Source: an uncultured Oxalobacter sp. (GTDB taxonomy: Bacteria > Pseudomonadota > Gammaproteobacteria > Burkholderiales > Burkholderiaceae_D). From it: a stretch of DNA of 23,910 nt. The notes beneath the pieces are model-generated. The model saw only the letters and a program-made list of their open reading frames with translations, ran no database searches and was not told where the DNA came from. The position numbers and the translations under genes were made by a program. The stretch lies in contig CALGGD010000391.1 of NCBI GenBank assembly GCA_937916185.1, positions 1 through 23,910 of the forward strand, read 5' to 3'. This document shows positions 8,272-14,320 of the stretch, piece by piece (within the stretch, counting starts at the first letter, position 1; the number at the start of each line of letters is the position of its first letter).

Positions 8272-8451
8272 TATGCTGAAGCTGCTGAGCTTGGACATGA
8301 CATGTCACAATTCAACTATGCCGTATGCTGTGAAAAAGGTGTGGGTATAAAACCCGATCTTGAAAAAGCCGAAATATGGTACACATTTGCTGCAAATCAA
8401 GGATACAAATCTGCGCAAGAGAAGCTGAAAGAGTTACAGAAAAGAAAGTAA
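8272..8451 (+). pseudogene. Remnant of a Sel1-repeat protein (C-terminal end)
   Basis: The frame from 8272 to the TAA at 8449-8451 reads AEAAELGHDMSQFNYAVCCE, then KGVGIKPDLEKAEIWYTFAA and NQGYKSAQEKLKELQKRK. This fits one and a half Sel1-like repeats (A..G...AQ..., G.GV..D..KA..WY..AA.QG). No start codon suits it: a stop lies immediately upstream in frame and the only ATG is inside the repeat. It is therefore probably the tail of a deleted gene. Nothing else recognisable lies between 8202 and 8690 apart from a weak hairpin near 8558-8580. Confidence 0.65.
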
Positions 8452-8700
8452 AAATCTCTACCTTCCAAGCCGCCGCTGTTACGGATTTACTTCACCCACA
8501 AACCACCTCAGCCGAACACCCCAGCACTCTCGCCAAAGAAAAAACCGTCAGTGGCATGACCTTTATTATCATAAGGTTTGGCATGAGGTGAATTTCGATC
8601 AAAGAATAAAACCGAATCATTGTTATTTAGAAATTGTATAAATTAACCCATAAGTTTACTATTTTGACAGAAAAAATGGTTTTATTTCAAAAATAAAGTC

Positions 8701-8708
8701 TATTTTTG
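8701..8708 (+). promoter_or_regulatory. -7 element upstream of the toxin-antitoxin-chaperone cassette
   Basis: TATTTTTG matches TAnnTTTG and is followed 42 bases later by the first gene of the cassette. No good TTTG is seen at -33. The flanking bases are very AT-rich. Confidence 0.5.
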
Positions 8709-8750
8709 CAACATAAAAAGGCAAAAGTAAACCTGTAAGTTAATCTTGAA

Positions 8751-9302
8751 TTGGAAATAATAGCCATATATCCACCATATATCTACAGCATCCAGTACGA
8801 TGATGTAGAGGAAAACGAATTCGACAGGTTGTTCCAACAATGGAACGACATGGGTCATGTAACGCAGTTCTTTGACACTTATCAGGAGTTTCTGAAGTCT
8901 CCTATCTGGCAAAACATATCCGAACCTGAAGACGCTGCGCGTCAGGTGTTACAGGAAGCCGCCGATTTGGAAGACCTCTTTGATGAATTGTATGATAATA
9001 CGGTGAATGGTGAGGCAAAAGACTTTGATTCACACTTCCATTATTTGGAAGGCAAATACAAATACGAACTCGAAAGACCACCCATGAAATCGTATGGGAC
9101 GGACAGACCTTCTCTTCTTAGAATTTATGCGATAAAGATGGACACCAACACTTACCTAATTACAGGAGGAGGTATTAAACTGGCTGAAAAGATTCAAGAC
9201 TCACCCGATTTGAAGAAACATGTATTGAATAACATTGACCGGGTAAGAGAGTTCCTTAAAGCCAATGGCATCATGGATAGTGATGATATGGAAAACAATT
9301 AA
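8751..9302 (+). CDS. Probable toxin of a toxin-antitoxin-chaperone cassette (HigB/RelE-like C-terminal part)
   Basis: A 183-residue acidic protein, unusually long for a HigB (90-110 residues). The C-terminal third (SLLRIYAIKMDTNTYLITGG, then IKLAEKIQDSPDLKKH) resembles the strand-rich core of HigB/RelE-type RNase toxins. The N-terminal ~115 residues (FDRLFQQWNDMGHVTQFFDT) are not recognised. The only plausible start is TTG at 8751: an in-frame stop lies 15 bases upstream and the next Met is residue 34. It is followed by an XRE antitoxin after 24 bases and then a SecB-like gene, the toxin-first order of HigBA-type TAC systems. The toxin call rests on context plus the weak C-terminal resemblance. 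Confidence 0.6.
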   Translation: MEIIAIYPPYIYSIQYDDVEENEFDRLFQQWNDMGHVTQFFDTYQEFLKSPIWQNISEPEDAARQVLQEAADLEDLFDELYDNTVNGEAKDFDSHFHYLEGKYKYELERPPMKSYGTDRPSLLRIYAIKMDTNTYLITGGGIKLAEKIQDSPDLKKHVLNNIDRVREFLKANGIMDSDDMENN

Positions 9303-9326
9303 TCAACCTCAAAACAACTAAGAATT

Positions 9327-9761
9327 ATGACTTTTAACCCAGAAAAATTGGCAGCTATAGCTAAACCTCGTAGCGAAGAAGCAAAAGAAAAAGCACGATT
9401 CCGAAAGGAAAACCGCGATTGGCTGAGAATGTCCCAAGAGATAGCTCTTTGTCTCCATTACTATCTCCGCAAGACGGGCTTAACCCAAAAAGAGTTGGCC
9501 GACAAAATGGGGGTATCGGCAGTGTATGCCGGAAAACTCCTAAAAGGAGGGGAGAACCTGACCTTGGAAACCATCTGCAAGATTCAGAAGGTAATTTGCG
9601 AAAACTTGATCACTGTAGCAAAACCGTATGTTAGCACGACGGTGATAAGTTTCCCTGTTCGATATGGATTCTCGCCAAATGCAATAACCAGCGAGAGATT
9701 CTCAGACAATCAATTGTCACAAGACACTTATGTACCAACAATGGCATCTTTGGTTGCCTAA
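9327..9761 (+). CDS. XRE-family HTH antitoxin with extended C-terminal tail
   Basis: A 144-residue protein. The N-terminal charged helix (PRSEEAKEKARFRKENRDWL) is followed by a Cro/CI-type helix-turn-helix at about 40-90 (LRKTGLTQKELADKMGVSAV, YAGKLLKGGENLTLETICKI). A further ~45 residues (KPYVSTTVISFPVRYGFSPN onward) are hydrophobic and lie beyond the HTH. In TAC systems the antitoxin carries a C-terminal chaperone-addiction (ChAD) extension that makes it unstable without its SecB-like chaperone, and this tail is a good candidate. The start is ATG at 9327. The gene is 24 bases after the toxin and 12 before the chaperone. It probably autoregulates the operon. Confidence 0.78.
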   Translation: MTFNPEKLAAIAKPRSEEAKEKARFRKENRDWLRMSQEIALCLHYYLRKTGLTQKELADKMGVSAVYAGKLLKGGENLTLETICKIQKVICENLITVAKPYVSTTVISFPVRYGFSPNAITSERFSDNQLSQDTYVPTMASLVA

Positions 9762-9773
9762 ACAGTCAAGATT

Positions 9774-10199
9774 ATGGAACAACAAGTAATGTATAAGTTC
9801 AGCAGGATGGAACTCGAACAATTTGCCATGTTTGAGGAGAATTGCAATCCGGAACTGAAGGAAGTGCAATTTCATACCGAAGCACAATTCTCGTATGACG
9901 CAGACAATTACATACTTTGCAGTAAGATTGTCGTCAATATGGCTACTCAAGAAAATCCTTTGGTAAAAGCTGAACTGAAAAGCTATTTCAACCTTCAGCC
10001 GGAGTCCGTCGAAAACTTGCGCAAGGATGGCCGTATCACGTTTGCTCCGCCTTTGTTGGTGCAGTTCGCTTCTTTATGCTATGGCTCTATTAGAGGGGTG
10101 ATATTTGCAAAAACACAAGGAACCCTCATTAACCATTTCATCCTTCCTCCCGTTTATTTTGGCAATTTGATAGACAAAGGATTTGTTGTAGAAGGTTGA
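9774..10199 (+). CDS. SecB-like chaperone, third gene of the TAC-like cassette
   Basis: A 141-residue protein matching SecB in length and layout. It has an N-terminal strand region (LKEVQFHTEAQFSYDADNYI), a middle part, and the C-terminal SecB block APPLLVQFASLCYGSIRGVI with KTQGTLINHFILPPVYFGNL (compare the SecB pattern F..........S.GT...L.L.PVNF..L). SecB itself is mainly proteobacterial and keeps exported proteins unfolded; lone SecB-like proteins next to TA genes, such as Rv1957 of Mycobacterium tuberculosis, instead fold and protect the antitoxin. Position directly after an XRE antitoxin (12-base gap) points to that role. The family call is by eye. Confidence 0.72.
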   Translation: MEQQVMYKFSRMELEQFAMFEENCNPELKEVQFHTEAQFSYDADNYILCSKIVVNMATQENPLVKAELKSYFNLQPESVENLRKDGRITFAPPLLVQFASLCYGSIRGVIFAKTQGTLINHFILPPVYFGNLIDKGFVVEG

Positions 10200-10266
10200 A
10201 TAAATGTTCACCCGCATGGACAGTCTTCCTGACCAACCCCTCCAAACCATGAACGAAAACAACAAT

Positions 10267-11031
10267 ATGAACACTGCAATCTTGTCACATTTGGAACAAG
10301 TGGAACGGGAAAACGACGTCCGTGTCCTGCTCGCCGTGGAGTCGGGCAGCAGGGCTTGGGGCTTCCATTCCGCCGAAAGCGACTGGGACGTGCGCTTCGT
10401 GTATGTCCACCGGCTCGACTGGTACCTGAAAGTGAACGAAGGCCGCGACGTCATCGAGCACATGTACGACGACGACGTTGACCTTGTGGGCTGGGAGCTG
10501 CGCAAGACCTTGCGCCTGTTCCAGAAGTCGAACCCCGCGCTGATGGAATGGCTCCATTCCCCGATTGTCTATCGCGCCGACGAGGGTTTCCTGTCGCGCC
10601 TGCGAGGGCTGGAGCCGGCCTATTTCAACCCCATCAAGACGATGTACCACTACGCGAGCATCTACATCAAGCACGACAAACGCTACCTGCAAAACGCCGC
10701 CTACCCGCTGAAGCGGTTCCTCTATTACCTGCGCGGCATCTTGGCGTGCCGTTGGGTGGAGGAAAGGCAGTCCATGCCGCCCGTCCCGTTCAGCGAATTG
10801 GTGGACGGCACCGTCGCCGACGCTTCCATCCGCCGGAAAATCGACGAATTGGTGGCCTTGAAAAGGCAGAGCAAGGAAAATGACCTCAAGGAAGTGGACC
10901 CCGAACTCGTGGAATACGCCCGCCACTGGGCCGACCATTACACGGAACGCATAGGCACCTTCCGCCCCGAACTCGAAAAGGCCTCGTCCGAAGCATTGGA
11001 CGCGATTTTGTTTGACATGGTTCGGGGTTAA
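10267..11031 (+). CDS. YcgL/RlaP-family predicted nucleotidyltransferase
   Basis: A 254-residue protein of the DNA polymerase beta-like nucleotidyltransferase superfamily. The catalytic GS motif and Asp pair are seen as ESGSRAWGFHSAESDWDVRF, with a later acidic region (MYDDDVDLVGWEL) and a helical C-terminal part. Family members have been proposed to modify RNA ends or other molecules; no activity can be read here. Other in-frame ATGs lie at 10204, 10216 and 10249. I chose 10267 because the family usually has only about 20 residues before the ESGSRAWG motif. Its GC-rich composition contrasts with the preceding cassette and marks the end of the accessory stretch. It lies beside the RNA-repair locus and faces the WYL gene. 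Confidence 0.82.
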   Translation: MNTAILSHLEQVERENDVRVLLAVESGSRAWGFHSAESDWDVRFVYVHRLDWYLKVNEGRDVIEHMYDDDVDLVGWELRKTLRLFQKSNPALMEWLHSPIVYRADEGFLSRLRGLEPAYFNPIKTMYHYASIYIKHDKRYLQNAAYPLKRFLYYLRGILACRWVEERQSMPPVPFSELVDGTVADASIRRKIDELVALKRQSKENDLKEVDPELVEYARHWADHYTERIGTFRPELEKASSEALDAILFDMVRG

Positions 11032-11032
11032 A

Positions 11033-11113
11033 CTAGATGATTTCATCGTTCCATAACGCCTTGAAGAAATCGGTCGCATAATACAAGTCGATGATACACA
11101 ATTCACATCTCAT
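11033..11113 (-). CDS. Possible 26-residue ORF overlapping the end of the WYL gene
   Basis: An ATG at 11113, overlapping the WYL stop, opens MRCELCIIDLYYATDFFKAL WNDEII and a stop at 11033. The composition looks protein-like rather than random, and the overlapping start/stop could give translational coupling. It could equally be the tail of a lost gene or chance. No family is recognised. Confidence 0.2.
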   Translation of the reverse strand: MRCELCIIDLYYATDFFKALWNDEII

Positions 11114-12119
11114 ATTGCAACGCCGCCACCTGCAATTCCTTCTTCATGCGATGCCTAAGCAAGCGCGGCTCTATGACTTGCATGTGTTGGCCGAAGCCCA
11201 AGATGATGCGCTCCAGCTCTGGGTTGGGAACTACCTCTATGGTGACCTCAATGCCACCGTCATCCGTTTTCCTGACCACCTTTTGGGTGCCATGCAACGG
11301 TTTGGTGATGACGTATGGCGCTTGGTTGGCATCCACCCTTAGCCTCACAGTCTGGGACTCGCTGTTCAAATCCTTTGTCACCCCAACGATGTTGTCGAAG
11401 TAATGCTCCGGGTCAAAGAAGGTGTTCTCCACAAAGGGCTTGTCCTCATACGGCTCAACAGACACAATGCGGTCTAAAGCGTAGTTACAGATGCCCTTGC
11501 GCACATAGTCGTAGCAGATGATGAACCAGCGGTTGCGGTATTCCTTCAACAGATACGGCGAAATGGCGAACGGCCTGGGGTGCCTCGCCTTGAACGACTG
11601 ATAGTTGATGATGATGGCCTTCTTCGCAAGGATGTATTGGTATAGTGCGCTTACATGCTCCAGTCCCTTCAGCCGCTCGTTCTTCTCTAAATGGATTGCT
11701 GGAATGTCATGCTTCGTGGTCACGGCGATATGGTCGCCCAACTTGTCGATGATGTCCGTCACGGGGCTGAATTGCGAAAACATCTGGAAGTGGCGAAGGA
11801 TGTCCATTGCCTGCTGCAAGGTGCTCACATCGGCATCCGATAGGGGAATGTTGGTGATGCTGTAGTTTTTGTCGGCGTAGGTGTAATATTTCTTGTCCAC
11901 CACGATGATTGGCGCTTCGTAGCCTAATTTGTTGCTGCGCATGAGCTGGATGTCGGCCTGCACCGTGCGTCGGCTCACGCCCTCGGTGCGGCCTTCGCAG
12001 TCGTAGATGGCCTCCGAGCAAGCCTCGATGAGGTCATCAAGCGTCCAGCGGCGATAGCGGTTCTGCAAGCAGCGGTCTATGGTGGTCAAGCGGATAAGTT
12101 GGCTTCTGTTGAGTGGCAT
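11103..12119 (-). CDS. WYL-domain transcriptional regulator of the RNA-repair operon
   Basis: A 338-residue protein. An N-terminal winged-helix region (MPLNRSQLIRLTTIDRCLQN, VSRRTVQADIQLMRSN) is followed by a WYL domain at about 170-250 (IINYQSFKARHPRPFAISPY, EYRNRWFIICYDYVRKGICN). The characteristic triplet is degenerate here (WFI), and a C-terminal WCX-type extension follows. WYL proteins are ligand-sensing regulators common in defence and DNA/RNA-damage loci. The frame extends to 12212, but the ATG at 12119 begins the conserved part. It is transcribed away from the rsr-rtcB operon across a short region with a perfect inverted repeat, so it probably controls that operon. In enterobacteria the analogous role belongs to RtcR, a sigma-54 activator. 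Confidence 0.88.
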   Translation of the reverse strand: MPLNRSQLIRLTTIDRCLQNRYRRWTLDDLIEACSEAIYDCEGRTEGVSRRTVQADIQLMRSNKLGYEAPIIVVDKKYYTYADKNYSITNIPLSDADVSTLQQAMDILRHFQMFSQFSPVTDIIDKLGDHIAVTTKHDIPAIHLEKNERLKGLEHVSALYQYILAKKAIIINYQSFKARHPRPFAISPYLLKEYRNRWFIICYDYVRKGICNYALDRIVSVEPYEDKPFVENTFFDPEHYFDNIVGVTKDLNSESQTVRLRVDANQAPYVITKPLHGTQKVVRKTDDGGIEVTIEVVPNPELERIILGFGQHMQVIEPRLLRHRMKKELQVAALQYEM

Positions 12120-12158
12120 TTCTTGAAAATTTTTGCAAAAAAACAAAATTTTTTCCAA

Positions 12159-12179
12159 CTGCGCAAATAGGCTGCGCAG
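12159..12179. promoter_or_regulatory. Perfect inverted repeat, candidate operator for the WYL regulator
   Basis: CTGCGCA and TGCGCAG are perfect 7-bp half-sites separated by seven bases. The repeat lies between the WYL start (12119) and the -7 element at 12189. It occupies the place where a -33 element would be, centred about 34 bases before the expected transcription start. No good -33 sequence is present, which suggests dependence on an activator. Confidence 0.6.
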
Positions 12180-12188
12180 TAGGTGTCG

Positions 12189-12196
12189 TATCTTTG
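12189..12196 (+). promoter_or_regulatory. -7 element of the Y RNA-tRNA-rsr-rtcB operon
   Basis: TATCTTTG is a full match to the Bacteroidota -7 consensus and is followed by CAGCG. Transcription would begin near 12203, about 36 bases before the first Y RNA. No TTTG lies at the -33 position. Confidence 0.75.
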
Positions 12197-12238
12197 CAGC
12201 GTCAAATGACAAAAAGGGTTCTTTGAGCTGGTGAAAAA

Positions 12239-12381
12239 TAGGGCAAGTGCCGTAGGAAAGACATACTTCGGATGGATAGTGTCGCTGGTTCGAATCCAGC
12301 CATTGAGGGTTGGGTCTCCATCTTCAATGTAGCTTAGTTGGTAGAGCATATCGACGTCTCTCCGCCTGTCGCCTTGCCTTA
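12239..12381 (+). ncRNA. Y RNA 1, YrlA-like with a circularly permuted tRNA domain
   Basis: The ends pair: 12239-12247 with 12373-12381 (core GGCAAG/CTTGCC). An internal loop TGCCGTA / GCCTGTCGC follows, then helix GGAAAGAC/GTCTCTCC with one mismatch. Inside lies a tRNA in permuted order: anticodon-stem strand GATA (12275-12278), variable GTGTC, T arm GCTGG-TTCGAAT-CCAGC, acceptor strand CATTGAGG (12301-12308). A 13-base loop leads to acceptor strand CTTCAATG (12322-12329), TA, D arm GCTT-AGTTGGTA-GAGC, A, and TATC. All eight acceptor pairs form. This is the architecture of Salmonella YrlA, a Ro60-bound tRNA mimic in which the Ro-binding stem replaces the anticodon arm. The gene lies before rsr, as expected. 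Exact ends are inferred from pairing. Confidence 0.85.
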
Positions 12382-12389
12382 ATTACATA

Positions 12390-12480
12390 AGGTGGTTGCC
12401 GTATCGTAGGGATACTTCACGGATGTACAGAATCTCGATGGGCGGATGCCCAATACCCCTCCGAGCCTGTCGCACCACCT
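12390..12480 (+). ncRNA. Y RNA 2
   Basis: AGGTGGT (12390-12396) pairs with ACCACCT (12474-12480). The internal loop TGCCGTA / GCCTGTCGC is the same as in Y RNA 1. The second helix TCGTAGG/CCTCCGA has one mismatch, and the conserved GATACTTC follows on the 5' strand. The apical part includes a GGGC-GGAT-GCCC hairpin and shows no tRNA-like arms. It begins eight bases after Y RNA 1 and ends six bases (TTCTTT) before the tRNA-Phe-like gene. RNase P cleavage at the tRNA 5' end would therefore release it. It is probably a Ro60 ligand; this is inferred from the module shared with Y RNA 1 and 3. Confidence 0.72.
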
Positions 12481-12486
12481 TTCTTT

Positions 12487-12559
12487 GGAACTTTGGCAGA
12501 TATGGTATATGCACCGGACTGAAAATCCGGTGAACGTGGTTCGAGTCCACGAGGTTCCA
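12487..12559 (+). tRNA. tRNA-Phe(GAA)-like gene in the RNA-repair operon
   Basis: A full 73-base cloverleaf can be drawn. The acceptor GGAACTT/AGGTTCC has one GU. The D stem GCAG/ATGC keeps three pairs, with GG in the loop. The anticodon arm is CCGGA-CTGAAAA-TCCGG with anticodon GAA, the variable loop is TGAA, and the T arm is CGTGG-TTCGAGT-CCACG. The discriminator is A and CCA is not encoded (CAC follows). The short, AT-rich D loop (ATATGGTAT) is unusual for a bacterial tRNA-Phe. It ends 19 bases before the rsr start codon. It may be a working tRNA, a spare for damaged tRNA-Phe, or a processing signal that separates Y RNA from mRNA. Confidence 0.75.
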
Positions 12560-12578
12560 CAAACTAACACTTTGAGCC

Positions 12579-14102
12579 ATGAGATTCAACACTAAGAAAG
12601 AGGAAGAAGGGAAGGTAAAAAACCATGAAGGAGCCGAGGCTTTCGTCATGACGCCTGAGTTGGAATTGTACACCGCCGTCGTTACCGCGTCATTGACCGA
12701 CAAGTTCTATGAGTCAAACGACGAGCGGATGAATCGCATCGTCAGCCTGATAGCCAAGGTTGACCCTTTGTTTGTGGCACAGCTGGCGGTTTACACGCGT
12801 ACCCAGATGTATCTGCGTTCAGTGCCGCTGCTTTTGCTCGTCGAACTGGCCAAAGTGCATAGCGGCGACAACCTTGTAAGTCGTGCCGTTGCCCAGACAG
12901 TCCTTCGCGCCGACGAAATCACGGAACTGCTGGCTTGCTACCAGTCCCGTAACCCTTCAAAAGACGAACGGAAGAAATTAGGCAAGCTCTCGCATCAGAT
13001 CCAAGTGGGACTACAGCAGGCGTTCAACCGCTTCGATGAATACCAGTTCGCCAAGTACGACCGCGACGGAGCGGAAGTGAAGCTACGCGATGCCCTTTTC
13101 CTCGTCCACACCAAGGCGAAAGACGAAGCGCAACAAGCCATCTTCGACAAAATCACCAACAAGAGCATGGCCGTTCCCTACACATGGGAGACTGAACTAT
13201 CGGCCTTGGGCCAGCAAAAGTTTGAGAACGACGAGGAACGCGCCAACGCTTTCCGCCTGAAGTGGGAAGAACTCATCGACAGCGGCAAGGTGGGCTACAT
13301 GGCTTTGATGCGCAACCTTCGCAACATCTTAGAAAGCCGTGTGGGCACCGAGCATATCCAAAAGGTGTGCGATATGCTGAGCGCCCCCAAGGCGGTGGCC
13401 AACGCCAAGCAGTTGCCTTTCCGTTACCTGGCAGCATATCGCGAAGTTCAGGAAATCACCTCGACTTCCACGTCAAATGTGCTTTCCGCTTTGGAAAAGG
13501 CTGCAATATGCTCGGCGGCCAACATTGAAGGCTTTGGTGCTGATACCAAGGTGCTTCTTGCCTGCGATGTCTCTGGTTCGATGTGCCGTAGCATCAGCCC
13601 GCGAAGCAAGGTTGAGAACTACGACATCGGTTTGATGTTAGCCATGATGCTGAAAAACCATTGTTCCCAAGTCATCAGCGGCATCTTCGGCGACACTTGG
13701 TTGCCTATCAACCTGCCCCAAGGTGGCATCCTTGCCAACACCAAGGCATTGAGGAGCCACGGCAACAAGGTGGGGTTCAGCACCAATGGTCACTTGGTCA
13801 TCGATTGGCTCGTTGAGCACAACGAAGTCATGGACAAAGTGATGATGTTCACCGACTGCCAGATGTGGGACAGCTATGGCGGAAACGCAAGCATTAGGAA
13901 GTCGTGGTATCGCTACAAGTCCATCGCACCTAATGCCAAGTTGTACTTGTTCGACTTGGCGGGATATGGCCAAATGCCGTTGTCGATGGCCGAAAAGGAT
14001 GTGTATTTGATTGCGGGCTGGAGCGACAAAATCTTTGATGTCCTCCAAGCCATTGAGGAAGGCGGTAACGCCATTGAAACAATAAGCAATGTAAAGATTT
14101 GA
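12579..14102 (+). CDS. rsr: Ro60-family TROVE domain protein Rsr
   Basis: A 507-residue Ro 60-kDa autoantigen orthologue. Ro proteins form a HEAT-repeat ring that binds misfolded RNAs in its cavity and Y RNAs on its outer surface; in bacteria Rsr works with exoribonucleases in RNA decay and repair. The TROVE region covers about 15-320 (FVAQLAVYTRTQMYLRSVPL, VGYMALMRNLRNILES). The C-terminal von Willebrand A domain begins at about 323 with MIDAS motif LLACDVSGSM (Asp330, Ser332, Ser334) and a later MMFTDCQMWDS. The ATG lies 19 bases after the tRNA-Phe-like gene. Three candidate Y RNAs in the same operon and rtcB downstream fit the rsr-yrlBA-rtcBA arrangement of enterobacteria. Confidence 0.93.
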   Translation: MRFNTKKEEEGKVKNHEGAEAFVMTPELELYTAVVTASLTDKFYESNDERMNRIVSLIAKVDPLFVAQLAVYTRTQMYLRSVPLLLLVELAKVHSGDNLVSRAVAQTVLRADEITELLACYQSRNPSKDERKKLGKLSHQIQVGLQQAFNRFDEYQFAKYDRDGAEVKLRDALFLVHTKAKDEAQQAIFDKITNKSMAVPYTWETELSALGQQKFENDEERANAFRLKWEELIDSGKVGYMALMRNLRNILESRVGTEHIQKVCDMLSAPKAVANAKQLPFRYLAAYREVQEITSTSTSNVLSALEKAAICSAANIEGFGADTKVLLACDVSGSMCRSISPRSKVENYDIGLMLAMMLKNHCSQVISGIFGDTWLPINLPQGGILANTKALRSHGNKVGFSTNGHLVIDWLVEHNEVMDKVMMFTDCQMWDSYGGNASIRKSWYRYKSIAPNAKLYLFDLAGYGQMPLSMAEKDVYLIAGWSDKIFDVLQAIEEGGNAIETISNVKI

Positions 14103-14107
14103 TTATG

Positions 14108-14219
14108 AAAGGGCAAGTGCCGTAGGGAAGAGATACTTCGTCCAAAGAGCCGCGCAACTTGGGGAAATCCAATGGATGTGGCGTTAAAAAGACTCTTTTC
14201 GTTTGTTGCCTTGCCCTTT
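14108..14219 (+). ncRNA. Y RNA 3, between rsr and rtcB
   Basis: The ends form a perfect 10-bp helix: AAAGGGCAAG (14108-14117) with CTTGCCCTTT (14210-14219). The internal loop is TGCCGTA / GTTTGTTGC, and the second helix GGGAAGAG/CTCTTTTC has two GU pairs. ATACTTCG then follows, as in Y RNA 1. The apical domain is GCCGC/GTGGC with an inner TTGG-GGAAAT-CCAA hairpin and no tRNA-like arms. Its 112 bases fit the size of known Y RNAs. It starts five bases after the rsr stop and ends just before the tRNA-Ile-like gene, again allowing release by RNase P. The 5' strand is nearly the same as in Y RNA 1, while the second helix differs by compensating bases. Confidence 0.8.
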
Positions 14220-14222
14220 TTT

Positions 14223-14299
14223 CCTCCTTTAGCGCAATCGGTTAGAGCAAATGGCTTATATCCATTAGGTTCGGGGTTCAAGTCCCTGAGGGAGGACCA
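14223..14299 (+). tRNA. tRNA-Ile(UAU)-like gene in the RNA-repair operon, CCA encoded
   Basis: A complete cloverleaf. The acceptor is CCTCCTT/AGGGAGG with one GU and discriminator A, followed by CCA at 14297-14299. T8 and A9 are present. The D arm GCGC-AATCGGTTA-GAGC has one mismatch. The anticodon arm is AATGG-CTTATAT-CCATT with anticodon TAT, the variable loop is AGGTT, and the T arm is CGGGG-TTCAAGT-CCCTG. UAU would read AUA, a codon most bacteria read with a lysidine-modified CAU tRNA-Ile, so UAU is rare. The C1-G72 pair is also unusual for tRNA-Ile. It ends 21 bases before the rtcB start. It may be a true extra tRNA, a ligase substrate or a mimic. Confidence 0.78.
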
Positions 14300-14320
14300 A
14301 CAAATACAACAAGTAAGACT

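Noticed and set aside
8376..8591. A 71-codon frame overlapping the Sel1 remnant.
   Set aside because: It overlaps the Sel1-like reading in another frame, has no recognisable motif and no promoter or start context.
10285..11106. Long minus-strand frame opposite the nucleotidyltransferase gene.
   Set aside because: Shadow of a GC-rich gene; the plus-strand product has clear family motifs and the minus-strand product none.
12239..12381. Reading the tRNA pieces as decayed halves of two different tRNA genes.
   Set aside because: The acceptor strands pair over eight bases and the variable loop, T arm and D arm fit one tRNA in permuted order inside a closed Y RNA stem, which fragments would not do by chance.
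12086..12703. Several minus-strand frames of 60-106 codons over the Y RNA and tRNA region.
   Set aside because: The plus strand there shows tRNA and Y RNA structures with compensatory pairing; the frames have no protein-like features.
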